A stretch of DNA of 30,370 nt from Chloroflexota bacterium (lineage in GTDB: Bacteria > Chloroflexota > Anaerolineae > UBA1429): NCBI GenBank assembly GCA_014360745.1, contig JACIWY010000001.1, forward strand, positions 1 to 30,370, read 5' to 3'. A model generated the notes under the pieces. It was not told where the DNA came from. It ran no database searches and worked only from the letters and a program-made list of their open reading frames with translations. Shown piece after piece: positions 1-7,658 of this stretch. Each line of letters begins with the position of its first letter. Positions within the stretch are counted from its first letter, which is position 1. The position numbers and the translations under genes are program-made.

Positions 1-742
1 CCCATCCCGGCTCGATGACCAGATCGGGGGTGCGCACGGTATGCTCGGCCAACACCGGCTCGATCTGTTCTTCGGTCTCGGATAGCTCCCAGCCAAAGGC
101 GGCGGCGATCATGTGCATCGACTCGGTCAGGCCCACATGGCGCAGCGACCCTTCGCGGATCTTGGCATCGAACTCGGCTGGCGAAAGGCCGGCGCCGATC
201 TTTTTCTGAAAGGGGAGCCGACGATATTGGGCATCTTGCACCCGCTCGACGAGGACGGTCTCCACGCGCTGGCATACGCCGCTCAACGCCACCGGCAACA
301 AATCCATGAGAAAGCCGGGGTTGACGCCAGTGCCCAGCACGGCGACGCCGGCTTCGCGGGCGGCTATGTCGATGCGACGGGCCAGAGCAGGCTGACGCTT
401 CCAGGGGTAGGCCAGCTCCTCACACGTGGAGACGACACGCAATCCATGAGCGATCAGCGGCGCCAACTGTGGCTCCAGGCGCGCCAGGCTGGAGGTCGTG
501 GTGACCACCGCCACATCCGCAGAGCCACCCGCCAGCGCCTCTTCCACGCTTCCCACAACGACCACGCCGGACACAAGGCCCTCGGCGGCGAGGTCGGCCA
601 ACTCGTCCAGCCGCTTGCCCCTAAGGGCAGGGTCGCTATCCACGGCACCAACGATCTCCAAACCGCCCCGCTCCAACAGGTAACGTGTCACCCGCCGGCC
701 GATTGGCCCCAAACCCATTTGCAACACTCGGATGGTGTCCAA
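1..742 (-). CDS. NAD(P)-dependent amino-acid dehydrogenase / dihydrodipicolinate-reductase-like protein (3' end beyond window)
   Basis: An open frame enters from the window edge and reads leftward. I translated 247 codons from a TTG at 742, which is preceded by GGGAGG about nine bases upstream. The first internal ATG (codon 9) lies directly against the dinucleotide-binding loop and has no comparable ribosome site. Residues 10-15 read GLGPIG, a Rossmann GxGxxG loop after a short beta strand. They are followed by an acidic VDSD at the end of the second strand, a VVTTTSS segment, and LGTGVNPGF near residue 143. A later LPFQKKIGAG stretch resembles 2,4-diaminopentanoate dehydrogenase and related DapB-like enzymes (COG3804 type). 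Those enzymes act on amino or diamino acids with NAD(P). The C-terminus is missing, so the substrate cannot be judged. It is divergent from hpnK, with 74 bases between the starts. Family assignment is fairly sure; function is open. Confidence 0.75.
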   Translation of the reverse strand, partial: MDTIRVLQMGLGPIGRRVTRYLLERGGLEIVGAVDSDPALRGKRLDELADLAAEGLVSGVVVVGSVEEALAGGSADVAVVTTTSSLARLEPQLAPLIAHGLRVVSTCEELAYPWKRQPALARRIDIAAREAGVAVLGTGVNPGFLMDLLPVALSGVCQRVETVLVERVQDAQYRRLPFQKKIGAGLSPAEFDAKIREGSLRHVGLTESMHMIAAAFGWELSETEEQIEPVLAEHTVRTPDLVIEPGW

Positions 743-782
743 TTCCCTATCCCTCCCAACTTCTGCGTTGCGCTTTTCATCA

Positions 783-811
783 ATTGTAGCAGCGATATCG
801 CGCCGGGGAAA
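783..811 (-). promoter_or_regulatory. Candidate sigma-70 promoter for the leftward dehydrogenase gene
   Basis: On the minus strand TTTCCC and TACAAT are separated by 17 bases, with the -10 box about 40 bases upstream of the TTG start at 742. The -10 box is good and the -35 box is weak. It lies in the short divergent spacer shared with hpnK. Confidence 0.4.
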
Positions 812-816
812 GCCTT

Positions 817-1650
817 ATGCAACTGATCATTAACGCGGACGACTTTGGCCGCTCTCATCACATCAACGAAGCCGTGATCCTGGCCCATCGCGAGGGCCTA
901 GTCACAAGTGCCAGCCTCATGGTGACCGGCGAGGCCGTCGAGGAAGCCGTGGCTCTGGCCGGCGAGCATCCGCGCCTGGCCGTCGGCCTGCACCTGGTCG
1001 TCGTGGCCGGGCAGGCCGCGCTGCCGCCGCCAGAGATCCCCCACCTAGTGGATGAGCGCGGGCGCTTTACGGACGCCCCCTTAACTGCAGGGCTACGCTA
1101 TGCCTTCAGCCGACCGGCGCGGGTGGAGCTGGGGCGCGAGATAGCAGCCCAATTCGAACGTTTTGCGAGCACCGGTCTGCCCCTTTCCCATGTCGATGGG
1201 CATCTGCACATGCATCTGCACCCGGCACTGTGGGAGCCCGTGTTCACATTGGCTGCCCGATACGGCGCCAAAGGCATCCGCATTCCTCACGACGAACTCT
1301 GCCTCAGCCTGCGTCACGACCGACGACACCTGGGGCTCAAGGTGGGCTGGACGTTGGCCTTTGCCCTACTGAACGGCCCGGCCCGCCGCCAGGCCCATCG
1401 GATGGGCCTGCGTACGGTGGAACGCGTCTACGGCTTGTTGCAGTCGGGGCACATGGACGAGAGCTATCTGTTGGATGTCGTGCAGCGGTTGCAAACGACC
1501 ACGGCAGAGGTATACTTGCATCCGAACATGGTGCGGGAACATGATTTAGGCCCCAATCCCGACGATTTACGAGCGGCTTTGAGCACGCGTGTTCGCGCAG
1601 CATTGTCGGCTCGCGGTATCCAGCTTACCACCTATGCCAATCTGGCCTAA
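817..1650 (+). CDS. hpnK: HpnK-like carbohydrate/lipid deacetylase (YdjC/ChbG family)
   Basis: A 277-residue protein of the YdjC/ChbG deacetylase family, closest in style to the hopanoid-associated HpnK. It opens with MQLIINADDFG, whose Asp pair (8-9) is a metal ligand in this fold. GLHL (57-60) and SHVDGHLHMH (124-133) supply the histidines of the metal site. In hopanoid producers HpnK removes the acetyl group from the GlcNAc that HpnI attaches to bacteriohopanetetrol, giving the glucosamine lipid. GGGGAAA precedes the ATG. The next gene, 22 bases downstream, is an HpnI homologue, which strongly supports the HpnK reading over a chitooligosaccharide deacetylase. No squalene-hopene cyclase or HpnJ lies in the window, so the true lipid acceptor is inferred. 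Confidence 0.87.
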   Translation: MQLIINADDFGRSHHINEAVILAHREGLVTSASLMVTGEAVEEAVALAGEHPRLAVGLHLVVVAGQAALPPPEIPHLVDERGRFTDAPLTAGLRYAFSRPARVELGREIAAQFERFASTGLPLSHVDGHLHMHLHPALWEPVFTLAARYGAKGIRIPHDELCLSLRHDRRHLGLKVGWTLAFALLNGPARRQAHRMGLRTVERVYGLLQSGHMDESYLLDVVQRLQTTTAEVYLHPNMVREHDLGPNPDDLRAALSTRVRAALSARGIQLTTYANLA

Positions 1651-1672
1651 AACGCGGAGACTCTGAAAACCC

Positions 1673-2839
1673 ATGCTGGCCAAATTGATCCTGCTAATGG
1701 TCGTTCTGAGCTGGCTCTACTGGGCCATCGCCTGCCTGGCCACGCGGAGCCAATTGACGCAGAAACCCGTTTTCACCCTCTTTACGCCGCCCGTTTCCAT
1801 CCTCAAACCGCTTCGGGGGACCGATTTTGAGCTTTTAGAAAACCTGCGCAGCTTTTGTCGCCAAGATTACCCCGAATTCGAGATCGTTTTCGGCGTCGCC
1901 GACCCGACAGATCCGGCGCTCGAGGCGGTCGAACAGGCGCGCCAGGAGTTCCCCCACCTGAGCTTGCGGGTGATCGTCGGGAGCGACATCGGTGCCAACC
2001 CCAAGGCCAGTTTGCTGCACCACATCAGCTATGCCGCCAACCACGACGTGCTTGTCATCAGCGACAGCGACATGCGCGTCGGGCCGGACTATTTAAAGCA
2101 CATAGTCGCTCCCCTGGCCGATAAACAGGTCGGCTTGGTGACCTGCCCCTACATCGGCTTGAAACCTCTGACCCTAACCGCACGCTTGGAGGCATTGTAT
2201 ATCGGCGTTCATTTTATCCCCTCCGCCATCGTCGCCCGGCGATGCCTGGGCATGCCTTTTGCCATGGGATCGACGGTAGCTATGCGCCGGGACGACCTGT
2301 TTCGCTTGGGCGGCTTTGCCGCCCTGGCCGATTACCTGGCCGATGACTATGAAATAGGGGCCCGCACCGCCGCGCTGGGCTTACAGGTCCATCTGTCCGA
2401 TTACGTGGTGCCCAGCGTGCTGGGAACCACCACCTTCCGACAACAATGGGAGCGCGAGGTGCGCTGGGCGCGCTGCTCAAAAGCGAGCCGCCCCCTGGGC
2501 TACTTGGGCTACCTGCTCACCTTTAGCACCCCCTTGGCGACGCTCCTGGCGATCGGGGGGGATGGGAACACCTGGCCCTTGCTATGGCCGCTGGTCATCT
2601 CTCTGCTGGTGCGCTGGTTCGTCGGTTGGCTGGTCACCGGCTATGAGGGTCAGCCTTCCTTGCGCCGCTGGCTCGTGCTCCTTCCACTGCGCGATATGTT
2701 GACCGCTCTGGTGTGGTGTGCGGGGGCCGTTGGCTCTCATGTGTCTTGGCGTGGCCGAAAGTATCGCGTGCATCGCGACGGGCGGATGGAGTTCGTGCGT
2801 CTGACCGACAGTGCGGCGGCTCATAAGGAAGCGCTGTGA
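1673..2839 (+). CDS. hpnI: HpnI-like membrane glycosyltransferase (GT21, ceramide glucosyltransferase-like)
   Basis: A 388-residue inner-membrane glycosyltransferase. An N-terminal hydrophobic segment (about 1-22) precedes a GT-A domain beginning at SILKPLRGTD (42-51). The GT21 signature residues are visible: ADP near 76-78 (D1), SDSDMRV at 130-136 (D2), ADDYEIG at 223-229 (D3), and R-x-x-R-W at 261-265, the (Q/R)xxRW motif. Two or three C-terminal hydrophobic stretches (about 275-355) complete the ceramide-glucosyltransferase topology. HpnI transfers N-acetylglucosamine from the UDP sugar to bacteriohopanetetrol. Pairing with hpnK supports that role, although other lipid acceptors are possible. 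Its TGA stop overlaps the GTG start of the next gene, so translation is probably coupled. Confidence 0.86.
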   Translation: MLAKLILLMVVLSWLYWAIACLATRSQLTQKPVFTLFTPPVSILKPLRGTDFELLENLRSFCRQDYPEFEIVFGVADPTDPALEAVEQARQEFPHLSLRVIVGSDIGANPKASLLHHISYAANHDVLVISDSDMRVGPDYLKHIVAPLADKQVGLVTCPYIGLKPLTLTARLEALYIGVHFIPSAIVARRCLGMPFAMGSTVAMRRDDLFRLGGFAALADYLADDYEIGARTAALGLQVHLSDYVVPSVLGTTTFRQQWEREVRWARCSKASRPLGYLGYLLTFSTPLATLLAIGGDGNTWPLLWPLVISLLVRWFVGWLVTGYEGQPSLRRWLVLLPLRDMLTALVWCAGAVGSHVSWRGRKYRVHRDGRMEFVRLTDSAAAHKEAL

Positions 2840-3477
2840 ACCTCCTGCGCTGGCTTGTCCGCAAGCTGGACGCGGCCTTGCGCCGGGGGCTGGGCATCCG
2901 CGAGTTCAGCGACGCGAGCGATTGCCTACTTCGCCTGGGGCTTGGCTCAAGCCCACGAGAGGTGACTCTATCCGACGGAACCCACATCCGACCCGGCGAG
3001 CCCATCGGGGAGATCCACTTTTGGAACGAGCACATGCCGCCCATCCCTGAAGGGGGTGCAGACCTGGCTTGGGCACGGCGTTTCAGCCGATACCTGACCG
3101 CCTCTTTCCGTGAGCTGGCGCGCTACATCGAAAAGGCGCCCCGTTACCGCCAGGTGCGGGCTTTTCGCGGGGTAGATTCCTTCGGCAGTTGGTATGGGCT
3201 GGAGCAGATGGCCCGCATCTATGCACGCTGGGGATTCGATATGTTTCCCCAGCCAAGGCCGACCGGCCTTTGGGGCCGGCTGGCCCGCTTCTGGGAACAT
3301 GCCTACGCGACGGCGCTCATCTGGGCGTACGATCCCCACGCCCTGAAAGATGGGCGGCTTAAGGACTGGCGCCGGGACGAGATCTGGATCTCACGGCGAA
3401 CGCTGCTCGATAAATATGCGCCGGAGGGTGAACGGCTGCCGCCTCAGCTTGAGGAGCGTTCCAGGGCGCTCAGGTAG
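2836..3477 (+). CDS. YkoP-like protein of the hpnK-hpnI operon
   Basis: A 213-residue soluble-looking protein. It starts with GTG, overlapping the hpnI stop in a GTGA arrangement, with AAGGAA a few bases upstream. A basic amphipathic N-terminus (MNLLRWLVRKLDAALRR) is followed by a compact domain. The segment around 44-71 (LSDGTHIRPGEP, then GEIHFWNEHMP) is the recognisable part and resembles the YkoP domain, which in Bacillus sits among glycosyltransferase and deacetylase genes. I recall no established biochemistry for it. Co-translation with hpnI suggests a helper role in lipid glycosylation or in binding the lipid product. A tryptophan/arginine-rich second half (100-190) would suit a membrane-surface protein. 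The 3' end overlaps the convergent UroD-family gene by 34 bases. The gene is certain; the family name is moderately sure. Confidence 0.72.
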   Translation: MNLLRWLVRKLDAALRRGLGIREFSDASDCLLRLGLGSSPREVTLSDGTHIRPGEPIGEIHFWNEHMPPIPEGGADLAWARRFSRYLTASFRELARYIEKAPRYRQVRAFRGVDSFGSWYGLEQMARIYARWGFDMFPQPRPTGLWGRLARFWEHAYATALIWAYDPHALKDGRLKDWRRDEIWISRRTLLDKYAPEGERLPPQLEERSRALR

Positions 3478-4580
3478 ACCTCGTTCAACGGCAATTCCGC
3501 CTTCTCCAGCACCGAAGTCACGGCTATCAAATTCTCGTTAGAGACCAGGTTCTCGGTAGACATGGCGACAGCCACACGGTCGCCCGGCGCCATATCGCGG
3601 AGCAATTCCAAGGTATAGCGGCGCGTCTCTTCAGGACCCAAAGCATAGACGGCGCCCGGAAAGCCGATCCACACCGCCTTGTCAGGCCAGGCGCGCAGCG
3701 CCTCCGACACGGCCAAATCGCCCATGGGCGGGGGATGAAAGGCCTCCACGACGTCGATCTCGGTGCGGGCGATGAGCTCCTTGAGCACCCTCAGCCGGCC
3801 GTCCATGTGCACGGCCATGAGCTTGCCTTGGGCATGGATACACTCGGCCTGCTCGGCGTAAACCGGCATAAAATAGCGCTCAAAGAGACGCGGATTCACC
3901 AAAAACCCATCCAGGTTATCGCCGCAGAGCACAATCTCCACCGGCGCTTGGGCGGCGATCTCGAGGGCGCGGCGACGACTCTCGCATAGCGCCCGATAGA
4001 GCCCCTCGACCAGGTTGGGGTAATCGGCCAGATGGTAGAAAAAGCGGCCGCCCTCGCTGCCGACCCAGTCGATCATCAGCGTCTGCATCGGGGAGTGGGG
4101 CAATTGGGTGAGCACCAGGCCATCTTCGCCGAGCCAATCGGTGGCCTGCTCGATGGGAAAATAGTCGGCCATGTATTCGGTGTGTTCCACCATATACTGG
4201 ACGATGGGATAATCTTCAGGCCCTTTGATGAGCCGTTGCGTCGTCCAAGGGGAGACGTCGCGCCAGCTGCGCTGGGCGTGCCATTGGCCGGTGCCGGGCT
4301 CGCGGCGCTCCTCGGTGAACACGCTGCCCAGCGGCGTGTGATAGGTCCGGCGCACGACGCTACCCTGGGCCGAGCGCAGCGGCTGTTCGACGATCTCTAC
4401 CCCTTCCATGCGCTCGGTGTAGCTGGGGCGCACCCAGCACATGCTCATGCCCCGGTTGCGACATTCGCGCTCGGCCCAGCCGACCTGGCTATGCCGCCAA
4501 TAATGAAAGAAGGGCAGGCGGTCGGCACGCTGTCGCCGAGCGGCGGCTAAAATGCGCTGGCGACGGGTCATCTCCGGCAT
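3444..4580 (-). CDS. Uroporphyrinogen-decarboxylase-superfamily protein, paralogue 1
   Basis: A 378-residue TIM-barrel protein of the UroD superfamily, which includes haem UroD and cobalamin or corrinoid methyltransferases. I start it at the ATG at 4580 (MPEMTRRQR) because GGGAGGGG lies just upstream; an in-frame extension to 4613 has no such site. The N-terminal R-x-R-A-D-R-L-P segment matches the superfamily's entry motif. APVEIVLCGDN (about 212-222) and AVHMDGRL (from about 256) are conserved with the paralogue at 9535-10581. In corrinoid methyltransferases of this superfamily the second of these strands carries HxC; here it is HxD. It is not a normal HemE, because the overall sequence and these motifs differ. 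It is the last gene of a leftward set behind the hydrolase. The reaction is unknown. Confidence 0.8.
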   Translation of the reverse strand: MPEMTRRQRILAAARRQRADRLPFFHYWRHSQVGWAERECRNRGMSMCWVRPSYTERMEGVEIVEQPLRSAQGSVVRRTYHTPLGSVFTEERREPGTGQWHAQRSWRDVSPWTTQRLIKGPEDYPIVQYMVEHTEYMADYFPIEQATDWLGEDGLVLTQLPHSPMQTLMIDWVGSEGGRFFYHLADYPNLVEGLYRALCESRRRALEIAAQAPVEIVLCGDNLDGFLVNPRLFERYFMPVYAEQAECIHAQGKLMAVHMDGRLRVLKELIARTEIDVVEAFHPPPMGDLAVSEALRAWPDKAVWIGFPGAVYALGPEETRRYTLELLRDMAPGDRVAVAMSTENLVSNENLIAVTSVLEKAELPLNEVYLSALERSSS

Positions 4581-4614
4581 GGTCCCCTCCCAATAATATG
4601 AATATATGCCCATC

Positions 4615-4689
4615 GGAGCGCGGGCGTCCTCGCCCGCCTCGGGTCGCTTCTACCCCGGCAAGGGTAGCGAACCAGGAGGCTCGCGCTCC
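4615..4689. repeat. Intergenic hairpin repeat, copy A
   Basis: The outer arms 4615-4629 and 4675-4689 are inverted repeats of each other (13 of 15 positions). Inside lies a second imperfect stem around 4645-4671 (TACCC against GGGTA). The first 20 bases of the left arm match the reverse complement of 16578-16597 at 19 of 20 positions. The same element type therefore occurs about 12 kb away. It occupies the spacer between the hydrolase and UroD-family genes. Confidence 0.65.
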
Positions 4690-4694
4690 AGACC

Positions 4695-5516
4695 TTATCC
4701 TTGCGCGACCCGGCGCAAAAAGCGCTTCACGGGCTCCATCGCGGCATCGAACTGCTCGCGATGGATGCAGTGCCCCGCGCCCTCGACGTATACGATCTCG
4801 CTTGTCGGCATCAACCGCTTGATCTCTTGGGCCACCGCTGGCGTCACGATGGCGCCGAGGGCCGGGTCGGCCGTGAGCCACAACGTCGGGCAGCGGATGG
4901 CCTTTACCGCTTGGCGCCAATCGGGCCTGGGCGCGCCATATAGCGCGGTGACGTGAGGGCTGACCTGTTTCTTGGCCTGCACCCAAGGTCCCAACTCGGC
5001 CTCCGGCCAGGTGGGGGAGCGCTGACGCACATAGGCCAGCAATTCCTCTTCGCTCATCGCCTTGCGGGCGGTGATCTCTTGGCGCTGCGTCTCGGCCCTC
5101 GCACGGAGCGCTTCGGGGGGTATAGCTTGGTCGGAACAGGGCGGATCCTCCAGGACGATCCCCCGCGTCTTGGCGGGATAGCGGGCCGCAAGAAGCATCG
5201 CCGTCGCCGCCCCCAGCGAATGGCCCATGACCAAGGGCCGATCGAGCCCTAGTGCGTCGATCAAGCCGGCGAGATCCTCGGCCAACACCTCCCAGGTATA
5301 GCCGGTCTCCGGCTTTTCCGAGAGGCCATGGCCGCGCGCGTCGTACATGATGACGTCATACTCGCCCTCCAGCACCTTGGCGACCGGCGTCCAGCAGAGG
5401 CCGTTGTCGGTGATACCGTGAGCCAACACTAGAGGCAGCTTGTCCCCATGGCCGGTGCGGTAATAATGGAGGCGAATCCCGTTCGCGATCACATCGCCGG
5501 AAGCCCATTCTGTCAT
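4695..5516 (-). CDS. Alpha/beta hydrolase
   Basis: A 273-residue alpha/beta hydrolase-fold enzyme. LAHGITDN (31-38) supplies the oxyanion hole. GHSLGA holds the nucleophile Ser100 in a G-x-S-x-G elbow. TADP contains the probable acid Asp217, and GAGHCIH carries the catalytic His249. The cap region (about 128-200) is helical and charged, with a proline-rich DPPCSDQAIPPEA. The start at 5516 has AAGGAG about 10 bases upstream. Substrate cannot be read from sequence; small-ester, lactone or C-C hydrolases all share this pattern. It has no signal peptide, so it is probably cytoplasmic. Its 5' end is overlapped by 161 bases of the upstream GT-C frame on the same strand, so translation through this region is unusual. 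Confidence 0.88.
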   Translation of the reverse strand: MTEWASGDVIANGIRLHYYRTGHGDKLPLVLAHGITDNGLCWTPVAKVLEGEYDVIMYDARGHGLSEKPETGYTWEVLAEDLAGLIDALGLDRPLVMGHSLGAATAMLLAARYPAKTRGIVLEDPPCSDQAIPPEALRARAETQRQEITARKAMSEEELLAYVRQRSPTWPEAELGPWVQAKKQVSPHVTALYGAPRPDWRQAVKAIRCPTLWLTADPALGAIVTPAVAQEIKRLMPTSEIVYVEGAGHCIHREQFDAAMEPVKRFLRRVAQG

Positions 5517-7536
5517 GATACTCTTTCTCCTTGTTGTATTTTCTTAAAGTGCTGGGCACTTGGCCCTTCTGCAAGCCGTGCCCGGCACCAGGCCCCTCCC
5601 CCGGCCCGAAGGTAGCCAGGATAAACTCGTCGCCTGCAACGCGCGACCCATCGCGAAGGACGACGGCATAGCGCAGGCCATCGTCCCGATTATAGAGGCC
5701 CACGGTCAAAAGATACGAACCAGCCGGCAGGCCGGCCAGGTCCAGCGCCCTGATATCCAAAAGGGACACGCCCGACGGCCAGAATACCAAGGGCAAGGCG
5801 CCCCCCAAAGGATCCCCATCATACGTGCGCAGCAATTGCCCTTGTGCAGAGAGGAGATGGACAAAGACGGTATCTCCATGACGCATCGGCCCGATGGGCC
5901 GCCACACGAGGGATAGGGTCGCGGACGCGGGCGCATCCCTCGCCAGGCACCACGATTCTAGCTCAAGTACCTCGCCAAAGACAACCGGCGCCGCCGAGAG
6001 GCCTCCCACCTCCTTGAGGGCTCCCCCGACATGGGCGAGACGGAGCACTCCATCGGGGAGGTAGCGGCTCAGGTAGACGGCATCGTTGAGTCGCGCCGCA
6101 TCGGCGAACTCCTCCGGGCCGACGGGCACGCCGCGCATATCCACCCGATAGGGCCAGGCCTCGCGCTCGGCTGCGCCGATATGCGGCAGGCTAAGGCACA
6201 TGGTCTCGGCGGCCTGCCCTGTGCTGGCCTGCGCGTAATCCGACAGGCGTTGTACCACCGGAGCCAAGGGCAGACCCCAAAAGCCCAAGGGATACAAACG
6301 AGTTTGTAGCCGGAGCCGATCCGGGAAATTGATGAACAAGAGGCGCTCGCCGGGGCGGGCGCTCATTTCGCGGACGGCCTCGGCCAGATGAGCGGTGCTC
6401 CTGTGGTAAAGGGCCTCCATAGCCCTCCATTGTTGAGCGGATAGCACCAGCAGAGCGGCCAGGGTGATCACAGACAAAGCCCGCCCGGCGGGATGGCCTG
6501 TCCGAGTGGCCACAGCCTCTAGCGCGCCGGCCCACAGCGCTGCCATACCCACGAGGGCGGGATAGGCCAATCGCGGAGCGGTGCCGATATAGCCCCAACG
6601 AAGCGTCGCCCAGGGGGGCAACAAGCCGGCCACGATCCATAACGAAGCCCAAACCGCCGCACGGCCCTGCCCCGCGCGCCGCAACACCCAGGCCAAAAGA
6701 AGCCAAACGCCGGCATAGATACCCGCTTGGGCCACGGGACCAGGGGCCACCTGCGCCACGGCCAGCGCACAGGCCACGGGATAGGCCAGGCTCTGAAGCA
6801 GATAGGCCAGGGTGACGATCCGCAGGCCGGTGCCGGTAATCTCCTCGAGGCGCGGCGTCAACGAGCGGAGCACCAGATACACCCCCGCGAAAAGAGCATG
6901 AAACAGGGGAAAGGCCGCCGTACGAAGGGAGCGCGCCTTTTCCCCTTCCGTAACGCCGACCCAGAGGATCGGGAGGATAAAGCCTAACGCGCCCTCTTGA
7001 AAAAGAAGCGCCGCCCCATATGCAGCAACAGAGGCCATCAGCCATACACGACGCCGCCGCGCGGCAAACCGCGCCGCGGCCAGCACGGATAGCATCGCCA
7101 ATGCGGTAATGGCCGGCTGCTGAGGCACTTCCCAGGCGACCGCCTGATAGGCAAAGGGATGCACGGCAAAAAGCAACGCACCGATAAACGCCGGCCGCTC
7201 CCCCAGCCCGAACCGTTTTAACACCGGCACGGCCAACAACACCGCCAGGGTGTGGGTTAGAACCTGGATGCAGTGGGCCGCCTCGGCATAGATCGCCCCG
7301 TTGGCGTCGCGCAGCGCACGCCCTAGCAAAAGCGCGAGCGGACGGTAGAAGGGAAAGGCTTCGAGAGGCAGGAACAAGCGCCAAAGGGGTTGGTCGGCCC
7401 CACGCTGATACCACGACGGATCATCCCAGATCAAGCCAAAGCGTAAAGAAGAAGCGTACCAAAGCCATACCACGGCGACAAGCAGGATGGGCATCGCCCA
7501 ACGCAGGATGGTCGCTGAATTTCGCCCTGTTCGCAT
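5356..7536 (-). CDS. Multi-pass GT-C-type membrane protein with C-terminal beta domain; C-terminus reads through a repeat
   Basis: A large integral membrane protein (about 726 codons from the ATG at 7536; a TTG at 7590 is possible but unsupported). TM1 (about 14-32) is followed by LIWDDPSW, placing a WDD acidic pair (37-39) in the first outer loop, as in GT-C glycosyltransferases that use polyprenyl-phosphate sugars. Some ten further hydrophobic segments run to about 375. The last third is a soluble beta-rich domain (VFVHLLSAQGQ, then SYLLTVGLYNRDDGL) of a kind common beside Chloroflexota membrane proteins. After FGPGEG the frame continues through the palindromes at 5547-5588 and 161 bases into the hydrolase gene, giving about 65 low-complexity, arginine-rich residues. 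The native end is probably near 5590. Substrate unknown. Confidence 0.72.
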   Translation of the reverse strand: MRTGRNSATILRWAMPILLVAVVWLWYASSLRFGLIWDDPSWYQRGADQPLWRLFLPLEAFPFYRPLALLLGRALRDANGAIYAEAAHCIQVLTHTLAVLLAVPVLKRFGLGERPAFIGALLFAVHPFAYQAVAWEVPQQPAITALAMLSVLAAARFAARRRRVWLMASVAAYGAALLFQEGALGFILPILWVGVTEGEKARSLRTAAFPLFHALFAGVYLVLRSLTPRLEEITGTGLRIVTLAYLLQSLAYPVACALAVAQVAPGPVAQAGIYAGVWLLLAWVLRRAGQGRAAVWASLWIVAGLLPPWATLRWGYIGTAPRLAYPALVGMAALWAGALEAVATRTGHPAGRALSVITLAALLVLSAQQWRAMEALYHRSTAHLAEAVREMSARPGERLLFINFPDRLRLQTRLYPLGFWGLPLAPVVQRLSDYAQASTGQAAETMCLSLPHIGAAEREAWPYRVDMRGVPVGPEEFADAARLNDAVYLSRYLPDGVLRLAHVGGALKEVGGLSAAPVVFGEVLELESWCLARDAPASATLSLVWRPIGPMRHGDTVFVHLLSAQGQLLRTYDGDPLGGALPLVFWPSGVSLLDIRALDLAGLPAGSYLLTVGLYNRDDGLRYAVVLRDGSRVAGDEFILATFGPGEGPGAGHGLQKGQVPSTLRKYNKEKEYHDRMGFRRCDRERDSPPLLPHRPWGQAASSVGSRYHRQRPLLDAGRQGAGGRV
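5547..5588. repeat. Composite palindromic repeat, copy 1
   Basis: Two short palindromes lie side by side: AAGTGC-TGG-GCACTT at 5547-5561 and GTGCC-C-GGCAC at 5578-5588. The first shares the 13-mer GTGCTGGGCACTT with 16775-16787, where a GTGCCTGGC unit again follows. The unit sits between the end of the GT-C domain and the hydrolase start and appears to have become coding. Confidence 0.6.
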
Positions 7537-7562
7537 GGCTTTTATCCGTACGAGATCGCAAG

Positions 7563-7591
7563 TTGCCCATCTAAGGAGAGATACGTACAAT
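7563..7591 (+). promoter_or_regulatory. Sigma-70-like promoter of hisI-hisG
   Basis: TTGCCC (7563-7568) and TACAAT (7586-7591) are 17 bases apart. Transcription would start near 7598, leaving a leader of about 60 bases before the hisI ATG. The spacer is divergent with the GT-C gene. I see no leader peptide with a histidine run and no T-box or obvious attenuator. Confidence 0.6.
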
Positions 7592-7658
7592 GATACAGCT
7601 TACTCAATATGGTCGATAGAGGCAATAGCGGGGAAAACGTTCGGGGAGGGTCTGTCGA

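Noticed and set aside
3444..4580. HemE (haem uroporphyrinogen decarboxylase)
   Set aside because: Superfamily-level similarity only. The motifs differ, and no other haem gene is nearby.
6191..7414. Minus-strand open frame of 407 codons in another frame of the GT-C gene
   Set aside because: Cysteine/arginine/glycine-rich translation without domain character. The overlapping frame shows many membrane segments and is the real one.
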